NCBI RefSeq assembly: GCF_002860365.1
Contig: NZ_NMWT01000001.1
Location: forward strand, 62,001 to 126,000
DNA length: 64,000 bases
Direction: 5' to 3'
Source of the DNA: Bifidobacterium parmae
Lineage (GTDB): Bacteria > Actinomycetota > Actinomycetes > Actinomycetales > Bifidobacteriaceae
Positions 42,795 through 52,035 of the stretch are shown here, piece after piece. A program made the translations under genes and the position numbers. The notes under the pieces were generated by a model. It was not told the origin of the DNA and ran no database searches. It saw only the letters and a program-made list of their open reading frames with translations. Numbering within the stretch: position 1 is the first letter of the stretch; every line of letters starts with the position of its first letter.

Positions 42795-43301
42795 TCATCC
42801 AGCGTAGCCGCCAGGACGCGGGAAACCGAATCGCAACCCCTCCGGGTCCAATCCAATCGAACCGGACGTGTCAGCATCCATGGCATCAGCCGCATTCTCC
42901 GTTGCGGCGTTGTCCTTCGTCAGGGCAGTCTCCGGCGCATCGGCGGCGGATGCCGGTCGGCCGCCGGATTCGACGGCCGAATCCGCGCCATCATGGATTT
43001 CGCCATGGCTATCGGCGGGATTGGCATGTCCGTAGTCGGGCGTGACGGCATGGAACGCCATGCCCGTCTCCCTCGGCTCCATCCTGAGCGTGCGCACAAG
43101 CTGGGCGCGCGGCATGTGATGGTCGTCGCAGAACGACTGGGCGGCGTCGCGGAATCGTTCCGCGGCCCAGCGCATGTCGTCCAGCAGGATGCCCAAACGC
43201 GACAGTTCGCCGCGTTTGCGCCGAAGCGCCTCCAACTCGGCATCCAATGCGTTGTCGGCGATGGCGCGCATCGCCCGGTTGCGTTCCCTCGGCTTCGCCA
43301 T
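42795..43301 (-). CDS. Conjugative-element protein, divergent from mobC
   Basis: 168 aa. A basic, probably coiled-coil N-terminal part (RNRAMRAIADNALDAELEALRRKRGELSRLGI key charged residues) is followed by a disordered Asp/Ala/Glu-rich C-terminal half. Family not recognised. It starts with GAGGAG upstream and is divergent from mobC across the candidate transfer origin, a common place for mobilisation accessory or regulatory proteins. Confidence 0.6.
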   Translation of the reverse strand: MAKPRERNRAMRAIADNALDAELEALRRKRGELSRLGILLDDMRWAAERFRDAAQSFCDDHHMPRAQLVRTLRMEPRETGMAFHAVTPDYGHANPADSHGEIHDGADSAVESGGRPASAADAPETALTKDNAATENAADAMDADTSGSIGLDPEGLRFGFPRPGGYAG

Positions 43302-43505
43302 GACGGTCTCCTCACGGTGATTGTTCTTCGTTGCCCCGCATCGTAGAACGACGCCGGCCATGATGCCGGCGGACACGAAAACGGAACCGGCACCGGCATG
43401 CGAAACGTGACATGGAGTCCGCCGCGCATGGCGTGGCACGAAGGTGAAACTGACCGGTGCCGCAACCATCCCTCCCCGGAGGGGCGGTTGGTGTGCAGCA
43501 AGCAT

Positions 43506-43550
43506 CGCCGGTGTACGTACACCGGCGCGGCCCCGCGAAGCTCGGGGCCG
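43506..43550. other. Candidate oriT: palindrome plus hairpin before mobC
   Basis: A perfect 22-bp palindrome (CGCCGGTGTAC / GTACACCGGCG, 43506-43527) is followed at once by a CGGCCCCG / CGGGGCCG hairpin (43528-43550). It lies in the 289-bp divergent gap directly upstream of mobC and the relaxase, where MOB-P systems usually keep their nick region. No nic consensus could be confirmed by eye. Confidence 0.45.
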
Positions 43551-43590
43551 ATCGCGGGACACCCGTGGAACCCGATATGAGGAGGCGCCG

Positions 43591-43995
43591 ATGGGCTGGA
43601 AAGGCAACCGTTCCAGGACGATCCGCAAGACGGTCACGTTCAGCGAGGAGGAATGGCGGTGGGTGGCGGACTCGCTCAAAGTGGAGAACCGTCAGCGTAT
43701 CCAAGCCGGGCTCAGGCCCGTGGGATGGATGGCGTTCGCCCGCAACCGGATCAGATGCGCCCACCGCGTCAACATCACCGTGCCCGCGAACCTGCATGAC
43801 GTGAGCGCCCAACTGGCGAGGATCGGCAACAACGTCAACCAGATCGCCCGTCACGCGAACACCACGCGGGAGACGGACCTGGCCATGCTCTCGCGCGTGT
43901 TCGACGAGCTGCGCCAGGCGGAACGACTGGTCGCGGGCCTGAGCATCCGGGTGGAGACCGACGTCGACCCCAAAGGGGTGCCCGAATGGCTGTAG
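43591..43995 (+). CDS. mobC: Relaxosome accessory protein MobC
   Basis: 134 aa. N-terminal ribbon-helix-helix-like part (RKTVTFSEEEWRWVADSLK) and the conserved MobC motif (VPANLHDVSAQLARIGNNVNQIARHAN key residues L-x-x-I-G-N-N-V-N-Q-I-A). It assists the relaxase at the transfer origin. GAGGAGG lies 4 bp before the start and the gene overlaps the relaxase by 10 nt. Confidence 0.92.
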   Translation: MGWKGNRSRTIRKTVTFSEEEWRWVADSLKVENRQRIQAGLRPVGWMAFARNRIRCAHRVNITVPANLHDVSAQLARIGNNVNQIARHANTTRETDLAMLSRVFDELRQAERLVAGLSIRVETDVDPKGVPEWL

Positions 43996-45437
43996 TCAAG
44001 ATCGGCAAGATCAAAAGCACGCTCGCCCGCAGCATCGCCTACGTGACGAACCCGGCCAAGACCGACGGCTACCGGTGGGCCTCGACCACCGTCGGCGATG
44101 ACATCACGGACGCCGAGTCCATCGCCCGCGGCTTCGAACGTGCGTTGGACGCCACGAAAGGCGGCTCACGCCGACGGGGCGCCGTGTTGGCGCTGCACGT
44201 GATCCAATCGTTCGATCCCACCGACCAGGTCACGCCCCGATTGGCGCATCTGATCGGGGAACGGTTCGTCCGGGAGATCACCGGAGGCACGCACGACTAC
44301 GTGATCGCCACCCACACCGACAGGTCCCACATGCACAACCACATCCTCATCTGCCCGGCAGACCGGATTACGGGCAAGGCCCTGCGTCTGCGGAAAGGGA
44401 CTTTGGGCGAATGGCGGAAGATCAGCGACCGGCTGTGCCGCGAATACGGGCTGCACATCCTCATGCCGGAACAGTCCGGGCGCGTGGCCCCGTCGATCGG
44501 GGAACTCCACCTGAGCGCCAGAGGCGGCAACCTCAAGGACCGGCTGCGCACCAGCATCGACACGGCCTGCATGAACGCCCATGACTTCGCGGGATTCCGC
44601 CGCGAACTCGCGACGCTCGGCGTCAACGCGACCGTTCGCGGCGGACGCATCACCTACACGTCATGCGGGCAGACCCGCGGAATCCGAGACCGGCGACTGG
44701 GCGTGGCGTACAACATGCTCGCCGTCATGGGCAAGATCCACCGGCGCACGCTCAGCGAGATCATCTTCCATGAGGCCATGATCACCCGTCGGACGGATAC
44801 GGCGGTGACCGTGCGGGTGCCCGGCACGCACGGACGCCTGCACCTGGCAATACCGTGCGACCGGCTCGTGCGCGACGGAAGGATCTGGCACGCCTACCTG
44901 TCCGACGACGTCAGACAGGTGCTCACCGACGGGAACGGCGGCTATGTGCGGTCAACGGACTGCGAGAGCCTGTACGCATGGTTCGCACGGCCCGCGCTGC
45001 GACTTGAGGACTACTGTCGGCAACGGTTCGACGGCCGGGACATGACCGGCGTGAACGGGCGCGCGCTGCGTCAGGCGATCGCCTGCGACCGGCTCGCCGA
45101 CAGCCTGCGCGAGCTCAATGTGCTCGCCCAAGTCATTGATGAGGGCGACGGCCGATTGGCGACGCTCGGCCGACTCACCGACTCCGTCGAACGCAACGCG
45201 AAGCACATGCGCGCCCTGATCGCGCTCATCGCCGACAACCACGATCAGGGAGCCGACGCCACGGGACTGGAAGCCCAGCTCGCCATCGAGGAGCAGGAGA
45301 CCCGCAACCTGGCTTCCGACGCCCTCGCCCTGCGCCGGCTCATCGCCCGCACCGCGCCAGCCTCCGAACGCTCCGACGGCGCACGGCGCGCGCAACGCCG
45401 CGATGACGGGCATCGTGTCCGCCGCAGGAACCGGTGA
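43986..45437 (+). CDS. MOB-P relaxase
   Basis: 483 aa DNA-nicking enzyme of the VirD2/Relaxase Pfam type. Motif I tyrosine in RSIAYVTNPAKT (Tyr at about 19), motif II region LALHVIQSFDP, motif III three-histidine signature HTDRSHMHNHILI (about 108-120). It nicks at oriT and stays bound to the transferred strand. The C terminus is basic and ends in RRRNR, matching the ends of the next four proteins. It overlaps mobC, so they are made together. Confidence 0.95.
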   Translation: MAVVKIGKIKSTLARSIAYVTNPAKTDGYRWASTTVGDDITDAESIARGFERALDATKGGSRRRGAVLALHVIQSFDPTDQVTPRLAHLIGERFVREITGGTHDYVIATHTDRSHMHNHILICPADRITGKALRLRKGTLGEWRKISDRLCREYGLHILMPEQSGRVAPSIGELHLSARGGNLKDRLRTSIDTACMNAHDFAGFRRELATLGVNATVRGGRITYTSCGQTRGIRDRRLGVAYNMLAVMGKIHRRTLSEIIFHEAMITRRTDTAVTVRVPGTHGRLHLAIPCDRLVRDGRIWHAYLSDDVRQVLTDGNGGYVRSTDCESLYAWFARPALRLEDYCRQRFDGRDMTGVNGRALRQAIACDRLADSLRELNVLAQVIDEGDGRLATLGRLTDSVERNAKHMRALIALIADNHDQGADATGLEAQLAIEEQETRNLASDALALRRLIARTAPASERSDGARRAQRRDDGHRVRRRNR

Positions 45438-45488
45438 GCCGGCGGAAGCTGGAACGCAACGAACCACGACGGATGACGGGAGAATCCC

Positions 45489-46391
45489 ATGGCGGCCGAG
45501 GACCAGGCACAGGAACTCATGATGCGCGTCAGCGAGCAAGGCACACGCGTCATCATCGACGTGACCAAATACGGGCTCGACAAGGCGCTGCACCTGCTTG
45601 GCATCGGCGTGCACGCCACCGGCGAGACACTGCGGCGCATCAGGACCACCGGCAAGGTGGACGGCAAAACCCTGCATCGCACCGGCGAGCCGATCAACGT
45701 GCAGGAAGTCACCGGACGATACGCCCGGCAGCTCGAACACGACCTGAAAAAGGCCGGCATCACCTTCCACATCGAGCACGACCGCGACACCGGCCGCACC
45801 TTCCTCCACTTCCAAGGCAGGGACGCCGATGAGGTCAACCACGTCGTCTCGCGCATCGTCGAACGCCTCAATCGGGAACTCGCCCAACAGGAGACCGCCA
45901 CGATTCCCGAATCCGGTGGCGACGACCACGCACAGCCGTCCATGGAGACGACGCCGATGCCGGAACGGGAGGAGCCGAACCCGTTCCTCGAACCATCCGA
46001 CGACGCGCTGCGCCTCGCTTTCGACGCCGAATCGCCATCGAACGGCCGGTTCGACTTCCGCACGGTGCCCTGGGATCGTGACGCCGCGATTATCACCGAC
46101 CAGCTCGACCGGCTCCACATACCACACCACACGCAACGGGTCGCCGACGACACGGTGCGCTTCACCTACCCGGCTGGCCAGGCCAGACGCATCGCCGACG
46201 CGATCGAATCCCTGACCGCACGCTCGCGGGGCCTGGACTGGAGCCGCATGGACATCCCCGCCCCGGACGGCGGCGTGCGCCGCCCCAAAACCAAGCAGCA
46301 GACCCTGAACGACATCCGCAAGCGGGCCGGCAAACGCGTCGAAGGCCAACGCCGCACCGCGCCCTCGAAGCAACGCGCCCGCACCCGGTGA
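45489..46391 (+). CDS. PcfB-like (DUF3801) conjugation protein
   Basis: 300 aa. The N-terminal segment (TRVIIDVTKYGLDKALHLLG, QEVTGRYARQLEHDLKKAGITF) fits the DUF3801/PcfB group that links relaxase and coupling protein. The second half repeats a similar beta-alpha pattern (ITDQLDRLHIPHHTQRV). The C-terminal tail carries TLNDIRKRAGKR and ends RARTR; both features recur in neighbouring proteins. Ribosome site GGGAGAA upstream. Confidence 0.75.
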   Translation: MAAEDQAQELMMRVSEQGTRVIIDVTKYGLDKALHLLGIGVHATGETLRRIRTTGKVDGKTLHRTGEPINVQEVTGRYARQLEHDLKKAGITFHIEHDRDTGRTFLHFQGRDADEVNHVVSRIVERLNRELAQQETATIPESGGDDHAQPSMETTPMPEREEPNPFLEPSDDALRLAFDAESPSNGRFDFRTVPWDRDAAIITDQLDRLHIPHHTQRVADDTVRFTYPAGQARRIADAIESLTARSRGLDWSRMDIPAPDGGVRRPKTKQQTLNDIRKRAGKRVEGQRRTAPSKQRARTR

Positions 46392-46430
46392 GCGGATGCG
46401 CGACGACCATGACCGGAAAGGAGCATCGCC

Positions 46431-47438
46431 ATGCCCGAGCTTTCAGCCAACGCGCGTTGGCTCATGGACAACCTCATCGACAACGACCGGCAGGCCCTGG
46501 CGGACATCGCACGACGTGGCGAGCAATACGCGGCCGCTGGTATGCCGCAGGACAATCGGCTGGGCCAGGTCGCCCGCATGGTCGTCGATGACGCGATCCG
46601 ACGCCACAACCAGGCATGGCCCGACGCCGCGATCGGCTTCCCCGCGCCGGACCTCGACCAGGCCTCCGACGAGATCGCCCAACGCATCCGCACGCAGGCC
46701 GCACGATCATGGAACACGCCCGACGCCATGCAGACGCCGACGCGATGGCAGTCCGAACATCCCGGGAACGCGCAGACCCCGGCCCCGGAGCCGAAGCAGG
46801 ACGGGACGGCCGTCGGCTGGCCCGGCGGCGAGCAGACGGCGCAACCCGCGGCCGGCGGAAGAACAAGGGAGATCTGGCCGCGCGTGAACTTCCCCAACAG
46901 CTACGTGCACCTGTACCGGATGACTTCCAAGGACGGGCGCACGTTCGACAAGATGCGCGTGGCGATACCGCAAGGCACCAGCATCCGCGGCGTGGACCTG
47001 ACCGGATGGCAGCTCGACCGCTTCCTGACCGACCATGCGAGGGACGCCAAACTGAACGGGCGCGACGTGACCGTCAGCTTCAAACCCGGCGAACCGGTGG
47101 AACTGTGGCGGGGCAAAGGCGAGCAACGCGAGACCATGCGCATCGACGACGCATGGCAGCTGTGCCGCGCCGTCAAAGCGCAACGCATGGCCTACGCGAG
47201 GCAACGCGCCGAAAACAAACCGGTCACCACCACCGGCGCCCGATCCGGCGAGGAACCGCCAGCAGCAGCACCCGGCCCGGAGAACCCCGAACCGACGGCC
47301 GCGCAATCCCGGACGGCCGGCAAGAGCCGGACGCTCGACGCCATCAAGGACAGGGCCGAACGCCGTGCACAGGCACCATCCACCACGCCGGCAAGAACGC
47401 GGACGCAATCACAACAATCACAGACAAGGAGCCGATGA
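46431..47438 (+). CDS. Conjugative-element protein of unknown function
   Basis: 335 aa. An N-terminal domain of about 100 residues, a disordered linker, then a folded region (WPRVNFPNSYVHLYRMTSKDG, FDKMRVAIPQGTSIRGVDLTGW, VTVSFKPGEPVELWRG) seen in helper proteins of Gram-positive integrative elements; function unknown. The tail has TLDAIKDRAERR and ends TRSR. Its last codons overlap the ribosome site and start of the ArdA-like gene. Confidence 0.75.
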   Translation: MPELSANARWLMDNLIDNDRQALADIARRGEQYAAAGMPQDNRLGQVARMVVDDAIRRHNQAWPDAAIGFPAPDLDQASDEIAQRIRTQAARSWNTPDAMQTPTRWQSEHPGNAQTPAPEPKQDGTAVGWPGGEQTAQPAAGGRTREIWPRVNFPNSYVHLYRMTSKDGRTFDKMRVAIPQGTSIRGVDLTGWQLDRFLTDHARDAKLNGRDVTVSFKPGEPVELWRGKGEQRETMRIDDAWQLCRAVKAQRMAYARQRAENKPVTTTGARSGEEPPAAAPGPENPEPTAAQSRTAGKSRTLDAIKDRAERRAQAPSTTPARTRTQSQQSQTRSR

Positions 47439-48883
47439 TGGCGGAAGACGATCTGACGATCAACGTATGGGTAGGCAACCTCGGCCGATACAACGAGGGC
47501 ACGCTCATCGGCGGATGGCTGCGCCTGCCCACGGACGAGCAGCGGATCGACCGGTTCCTCACCGAACAGGTCGGACTGACGCTCGACGCGCAGCAAGCCT
47601 ATGAGATCGGACGCCAAGGAGGCGTCGTCTACGAGGAATACGGCATCTTCGACCACGAATACGCGGGACTGCTCGCCGCACTCGACTATCGGCCCGGCGA
47701 ATACGAAGACATTTACGCCCTGAACACGCTCGCACAAGCCGCCCGGATCTTCACGCAAGACCAGCCCGAAGCATTGGAGGCGGTACGGCTGGCGGCCGAC
47801 ATGAACAGCGTGCACGACCCGATCGGACTGGCGAACCTGCTCGTCCAATCCGAGGACATCGAATACATGACCTACGACCCGCCGCAAGGCATCACGCAGG
47901 AGAACACGCCCGATCTGGACGAGATGTACGGCTGGCATTGCGTCAACCAAAACGCCGAACTCGCGAAACTTCTTGACGGCCCATACGGCATGTACTTCGA
48001 CGTGGCGAAATACGGGCGCGACGCCGCCATCAACGACAACGTCACCCTCGCCGACCAGGGGTTCCTGCTCGACGCCACCATCCCCGACACCAAACGGTAT
48101 TCCGACACGGAACTCAAGCAGATCATCGACGCCTACACCGACAACGAGCCCGGCCTCGACGCCACGACGCAGTCAGCCCCCGACGCAATGCGGATGATCG
48201 AAAGCTGGGGAGACACGCACGACAACGTGATGCGATCGGACGGCACGGAACGCATCACCGAACGCATCATGCGGGCCAACGACGCCGATGACGAAACCCT
48301 GCGCCAACAGGTCCAAGGCCTCATCAAACCGGTGGCCGACCAGCTGGACGGCGACATGCCCTCAGGCTCTGCCACGTTCGCCAGACTCGTCACCGAACAC
48401 GCCAATCCCGACCAGATGCCGGCACGGGAACCGTTCCGGCTCGAATCACTGCTCGAACCCGGCGAACGCATCATGGAATACACGCTCGCCTGCACGGCGA
48501 CGAACTGGGGAGCACCCGTCTACCAGTGCATCATGCCCGCCGATTCCACCGACATCAGCGCAGGATTGGAGGACACCCTCCAACGCATCATCGCCGACCG
48601 GACCGGGCGCGGCGACGCTGCCGCGATACTCGCCGAAACCATGGGCGCCAGACCCGCCGGCGAACTCGACCCCGCCGACGGCATCACCCCGATCGACCAG
48701 GGATACGCGTTGCCCGCACCCATCACCTCCTTCAACCCCAAACCGGCGAAAGAGGAAGAGCCGAACACGTCGAAAGGCAAGGACACGGTGCTCGACGGCA
48801 TACGTCAACGGGCCAGCCAGCGCGCCGACGACCCCACAGCCCATCCATCCACACCGGAGCGGACGAAGACCCGCAACCGATAA
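47435..48883 (+). CDS. ArdA-like antirestriction protein with long C-terminal extension
   Basis: 482 aa. The first 170 residues match ArdA, a DNA mimic that blocks type I restriction enzymes: INVWVGNLGRYNEGTLIGGWLRLP, EEYGIFDHEYAG, strongly acidic overall. Typical ArdA is 165-180 aa; here about 300 more residues follow, including a second acidic domain (EPGERIMEYTLACTATNWGA) not recognised. The tail has TVLDGIRQRASQR and ends TRNR. ATG at 47435 overlaps the preceding stop; 47438 is the alternative and is better spaced from AAGGAG. It should protect the incoming element in a new host. Confidence 0.82.
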   Translation: MMAEDDLTINVWVGNLGRYNEGTLIGGWLRLPTDEQRIDRFLTEQVGLTLDAQQAYEIGRQGGVVYEEYGIFDHEYAGLLAALDYRPGEYEDIYALNTLAQAARIFTQDQPEALEAVRLAADMNSVHDPIGLANLLVQSEDIEYMTYDPPQGITQENTPDLDEMYGWHCVNQNAELAKLLDGPYGMYFDVAKYGRDAAINDNVTLADQGFLLDATIPDTKRYSDTELKQIIDAYTDNEPGLDATTQSAPDAMRMIESWGDTHDNVMRSDGTERITERIMRANDADDETLRQQVQGLIKPVADQLDGDMPSGSATFARLVTEHANPDQMPAREPFRLESLLEPGERIMEYTLACTATNWGAPVYQCIMPADSTDISAGLEDTLQRIIADRTGRGDAAAILAETMGARPAGELDPADGITPIDQGYALPAPITSFNPKPAKEEEPNTSKGKDTVLDGIRQRASQRADDPTAHPSTPERTKTRNR

Positions 48884-48901
48884 GCCGCCGAGGAGACCAG
48901 C

Positions 48902-49615
48902 ATGACCACCATGGACACCGCCTACCGGCAACTGCAGGACGAACTCAAACGCCTCGGCTACGAGCTGCGCATGGAAGGCTTCGGCATCCTCCAGCCCCAA
49001 GGCTCCTACGGGGACATCGAACCACCGTACCGGCTCGTCACCCTGCGCGAGATCCCCATCGAACCGTTGCCCGAATGGTCGGCCGACGTGCACCCGCATG
49101 ACATCACCTACCGGTTCGACGCCACGCGATACCAGCACGACCGCGAACAACGGGACACCGTTGACGTGCGCGACTACGAAACGTGGACGCGCACCGTATG
49201 CGACGAACAGCACGTGCAGGGCCGCGTGCTCATCGACATGGACAAAACGGCGGAGGAACGCATCGCCGACCTCGCCACCGCAATCCACTACATCCAATCC
49301 GCGAACCCCGCATGTCGCTCCTACCCGGTGGACCGCAAGACCCGACGCAACGAACTGCCCGACCGCACCCGCATCAGCCAACCGATCTACGACTACCGGG
49401 ACCCATGGAGCATTCGGGTCATGGCCGCACGGGAGCAGGCTCTCGACACGCTCTCCTCCAAGCACGTCCGGGTGGCCAAGGCCCGCGCAGAATCCGACGC
49501 GCTCACCGGCGGCGGCCGCGACGCCCGCGCCATCGGGCACGACGCCATCAACGCCGTCCAAGGCAAAGCCCCGAACATCGGCAAACCCGCCAGAAAACGC
49601 AGGCCAAGCCGATGA
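48902..49615 (+). CDS. Conjugative-element protein of unknown function
   Basis: 237 aa, family not recognised. N-terminal YRQLQDELKRLGYELRMEGFGIL looks like a short alpha-beta unit; the central part is acidic and the C-terminal 60 residues are basic, ending KRRPSR. GAGGAGA lies upstream of the start. ATGA overlap with the SSB-like gene. Confidence 0.65.
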   Translation: MTTMDTAYRQLQDELKRLGYELRMEGFGILQPQGSYGDIEPPYRLVTLREIPIEPLPEWSADVHPHDITYRFDATRYQHDREQRDTVDVRDYETWTRTVCDEQHVQGRVLIDMDKTAEERIADLATAIHYIQSANPACRSYPVDRKTRRNELPDRTRISQPIYDYRDPWSIRVMAAREQALDTLSSKHVRVAKARAESDALTGGGRDARAIGHDAINAVQGKAPNIGKPARKRRPSR

Positions 49616-49920
49616 GCGACGCCCGATACCCGCAGGCCTATGCGCGCGGCATCCTCACCGATGACGCCAGATTCCACACCGACGGCAACAGCAGGACGAC
49701 GGCAACCCTGACCGTAAACGCCGGCACCATGGACGCGCCGCTCATCATCCGCGTGCATGCAGCCGGAGACCATGCGGCATACCTACGCGAACAGGGCGCG
49801 CTGCAGGGACGACGGCTCATCGTCCACGGCATCATCCATGAAGAGGAAAACGCCGACGAAGCATACATCCTGGCCGATGAAATGGCCCTGCACACCAGCG
49901 TCAAGGACACGCTCCCGTGA
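49612..49920 (+). CDS. Single-stranded-DNA-binding-like (OB fold) protein
   Basis: 102 aa. Pattern of an SSB-type OB fold: YARGILTDDARFHT, TATLTVNAGT, LIIRVHAAGDHAAYLREQGALQGRRLIVHGIIH. Shorter than housekeeping SSB and without the acidic SSB tail. Mobile elements often encode one to coat the transferred strand. Both ends overlap neighbours by four bases. Confidence 0.7.
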   Translation: MSDARYPQAYARGILTDDARFHTDGNSRTTATLTVNAGTMDAPLIIRVHAAGDHAAYLREQGALQGRRLIVHGIIHEEENADEAYILADEMALHTSVKDTLP

Positions 49921-50351
49921 ACACGGCGCGAACGATCACCATCATTGACGCAGGCGAGGAAACCAACGGCGCTCCAATCACACGCGGGAACCCGGCCATC
50001 TACGATACGGGAACACCCGTGGGACGCATCCTTGCCGCGATGTGCGACGGAGGCGACACCATCGAGAACCGCCAAGGCCTCACGCGCATCACCATCGCCG
50101 CCGACTCGGGAAACAGGCAGCCGACGTCCGGGCACGATGAACTTTTGCCGGCGGACACCGCCGTCATGCATCCGACGGCCGACGATCCGCCATGGACCAA
50201 GGAACAGACGCTCACGAACATCCGCGTCCGCGCCGAACACCGCATCAACGGCCGGATCCCGCAACCGACCGATGCCCCCGCAGGCGATGACATGCGAAGA
50301 ACCATGACGCAGCACCGCGGAGGCTTGGAAAGAGACAGGGGAAACCAATGA
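49917..50351 (+). CDS. Conjugative-element protein of unknown function
   Basis: 144 aa, GTG start overlapping the preceding stop (GTGA). No recognised domain; N-terminal beta-rich part, then a disordered linker and the TLTNIRVRAEHR motif near residue 100 that is shared with three other proteins of the module. It differs from them by not ending in Arg-x-Arg. Overlaps the coupling-protein gene by four bases. Confidence 0.6.
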   Translation: MNTARTITIIDAGEETNGAPITRGNPAIYDTGTPVGRILAAMCDGGDTIENRQGLTRITIAADSGNRQPTSGHDELLPADTAVMHPTADDPPWTKEQTLTNIRVRAEHRINGRIPQPTDAPAGDDMRRTMTQHRGGLERDRGNQ

Positions 50352-52009
50352 AACGTCTGCAAGCCATACTGCCCGCGGCCATGGGACTGTTCACGCTGTT
50401 CTGGCTGGGTGACAAGATCGGCTACCAGATACGCACCGACCTGGATGAAGGCACGAGCGTGATCGACCTGATGAACAGGTTCTGGCTCGACCTGTACCAC
50501 CCATTCCACCTGTCCACGAACCATACCGACCTGATGTGCGGACTCGCCGCAATGGGTGTCGGCCTGCTGATCTGGGCATACAAGTACACGGCACGCCTGA
50601 ACCTGCGCAGCGGCGAGGAACACGGCTCCGCTCACTGGGGCACCACGAAGGACATCAAACCGTTCATCGACCCCGTGGAATCCCACAACATCCGATTCAC
50701 CGCGACCGAACGGCTCTCCATAGACACGCGACGCACCCTACGCAACCTCAACGCGCTCCTGCTCGGCTCATCAGGCTCCGGCAAAACCCGCTACTACGTC
50801 AAACCCAACCTATTGTCCGTGGACATGAACTGGGCCGTCACCGACCCCAAAGGCGAACTCAAACGCGACACAGAACACGCCATGCGCGACCGCGGCTACC
50901 AGGTCAACACGCTCGACCTCATCCACCTCGACCGATCCGACCGGTTCAACCCCATGCGCTACATCGACTCCAAGGAACCCCAATCCGCGATCCTGCGCCT
51001 GACCGACAACCTCGTCACCAACGCCACCGGAGACCGCAAAACCGGAGACAGCTTCTGGCAGGACGCCGAAAAAGCACTCCTATGCGCCCTCATCGCATGG
51101 ACCTACTACACCGAAAACAACCCCACCCTCAACCAAGTCACCGACACCCTCGACCGCATGGGAGCCAGCGAACAAGACGAAGACAAGGAATACATCATCG
51201 ACGCGCTCTTCGCCGAAACCCAAACCGAAATCCACCGCATGCGCGAACACCCCGACGACTACGACGCGGAAACCCGGAGAATGCTCGACGGGCTCGCGTT
51301 CGCATGCGCCCAATACAACACGTTCCTCAAAGGCGCCGGCGAAACCAAGAAAAGCATCATCATCACCACCGGCGTCCACCTCGCACCCCTCCAAGTACGC
51401 GAAGTGCGCCGGATTCTCGACGGCGACGACATCCGGCTCGAAACCCTTGACCAAGGCAAACGCATCATCTACCTCGAACTGCCCGACACCAATGCCACGT
51501 TCTCCTTCATCGCCAGCGTCTTCTACCAATGCCTCTTCGAAACGCTTGTACGCAAAGCCGACGCCAAACCCGACGGCGTGCTCGACCGCGACGTGCACTG
51601 CATGCTCGACGAATTCGCCAACATCGGCAAGATCCCCAACTTCGTAAGGCTCATCGCCACCATACGAAGCCGACGGATCAGCTGCAGCATCATCCTCCAG
51701 ACCGTCAGCCAAGGCAAAAGCCTCTATCGGGATGACTGGGAGACCATCGCCGGCAACTGCGACAGCCAGCTCTTCCTCGGCGGCAACGAACCCAGCACCA
51801 CCAAGTACATCAGCGACCGGCTCGGAGACCAGACCATCGACGTCATCGAAACCAGCGAAACCAAAGGCCTCAACGGCAGCTGGACGCGCAGTAACCGCAA
51901 GAACGCGAGAAAACTCCTCACCCCGGACGAACTTGGGCGCATCCCCACCAGCCAGTGCGTATACCTGCTCAGAGGGATTCCGCCATTCGAATCAAGGAAA
52001 GCGATGTAG
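50348..52009 (+). CDS. Type IV coupling protein (VirD4/PcfC), C-terminally shortened
   Basis: 553 aa. Two N-terminal helices, then Walker A LLGSSGSGKTRYYVKPN (about 136-152), DPKGELKRD, Walker B VHCMLDEFANIGKIPNF (about 420) and the TraG-type IILQTVSQGKSLY and LFLGGNEPSTTKYIS motifs. It is an ATPase docking relaxase-DNA to the secretion channel. The protein stops at LLRGIPPFESRKAM, where relatives continue through a further HP-rich tail; immediately after the stop the sequence becomes less GC-rich bacteriocin cargo. The end was probably altered by that insertion. Confidence 0.92.
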   Translation: MKRLQAILPAAMGLFTLFWLGDKIGYQIRTDLDEGTSVIDLMNRFWLDLYHPFHLSTNHTDLMCGLAAMGVGLLIWAYKYTARLNLRSGEEHGSAHWGTTKDIKPFIDPVESHNIRFTATERLSIDTRRTLRNLNALLLGSSGSGKTRYYVKPNLLSVDMNWAVTDPKGELKRDTEHAMRDRGYQVNTLDLIHLDRSDRFNPMRYIDSKEPQSAILRLTDNLVTNATGDRKTGDSFWQDAEKALLCALIAWTYYTENNPTLNQVTDTLDRMGASEQDEDKEYIIDALFAETQTEIHRMREHPDDYDAETRRMLDGLAFACAQYNTFLKGAGETKKSIIITTGVHLAPLQVREVRRILDGDDIRLETLDQGKRIIYLELPDTNATFSFIASVFYQCLFETLVRKADAKPDGVLDRDVHCMLDEFANIGKIPNFVRLIATIRSRRISCSIILQTVSQGKSLYRDDWETIAGNCDSQLFLGGNEPSTTKYISDRLGDQTIDVIETSETKGLNGSWTRSNRKNARKLLTPDELGRIPTSQCVYLLRGIPPFESRKAM

Positions 52010-52035
52010 TGCAACCATAAGTTCAACCGTCGATA

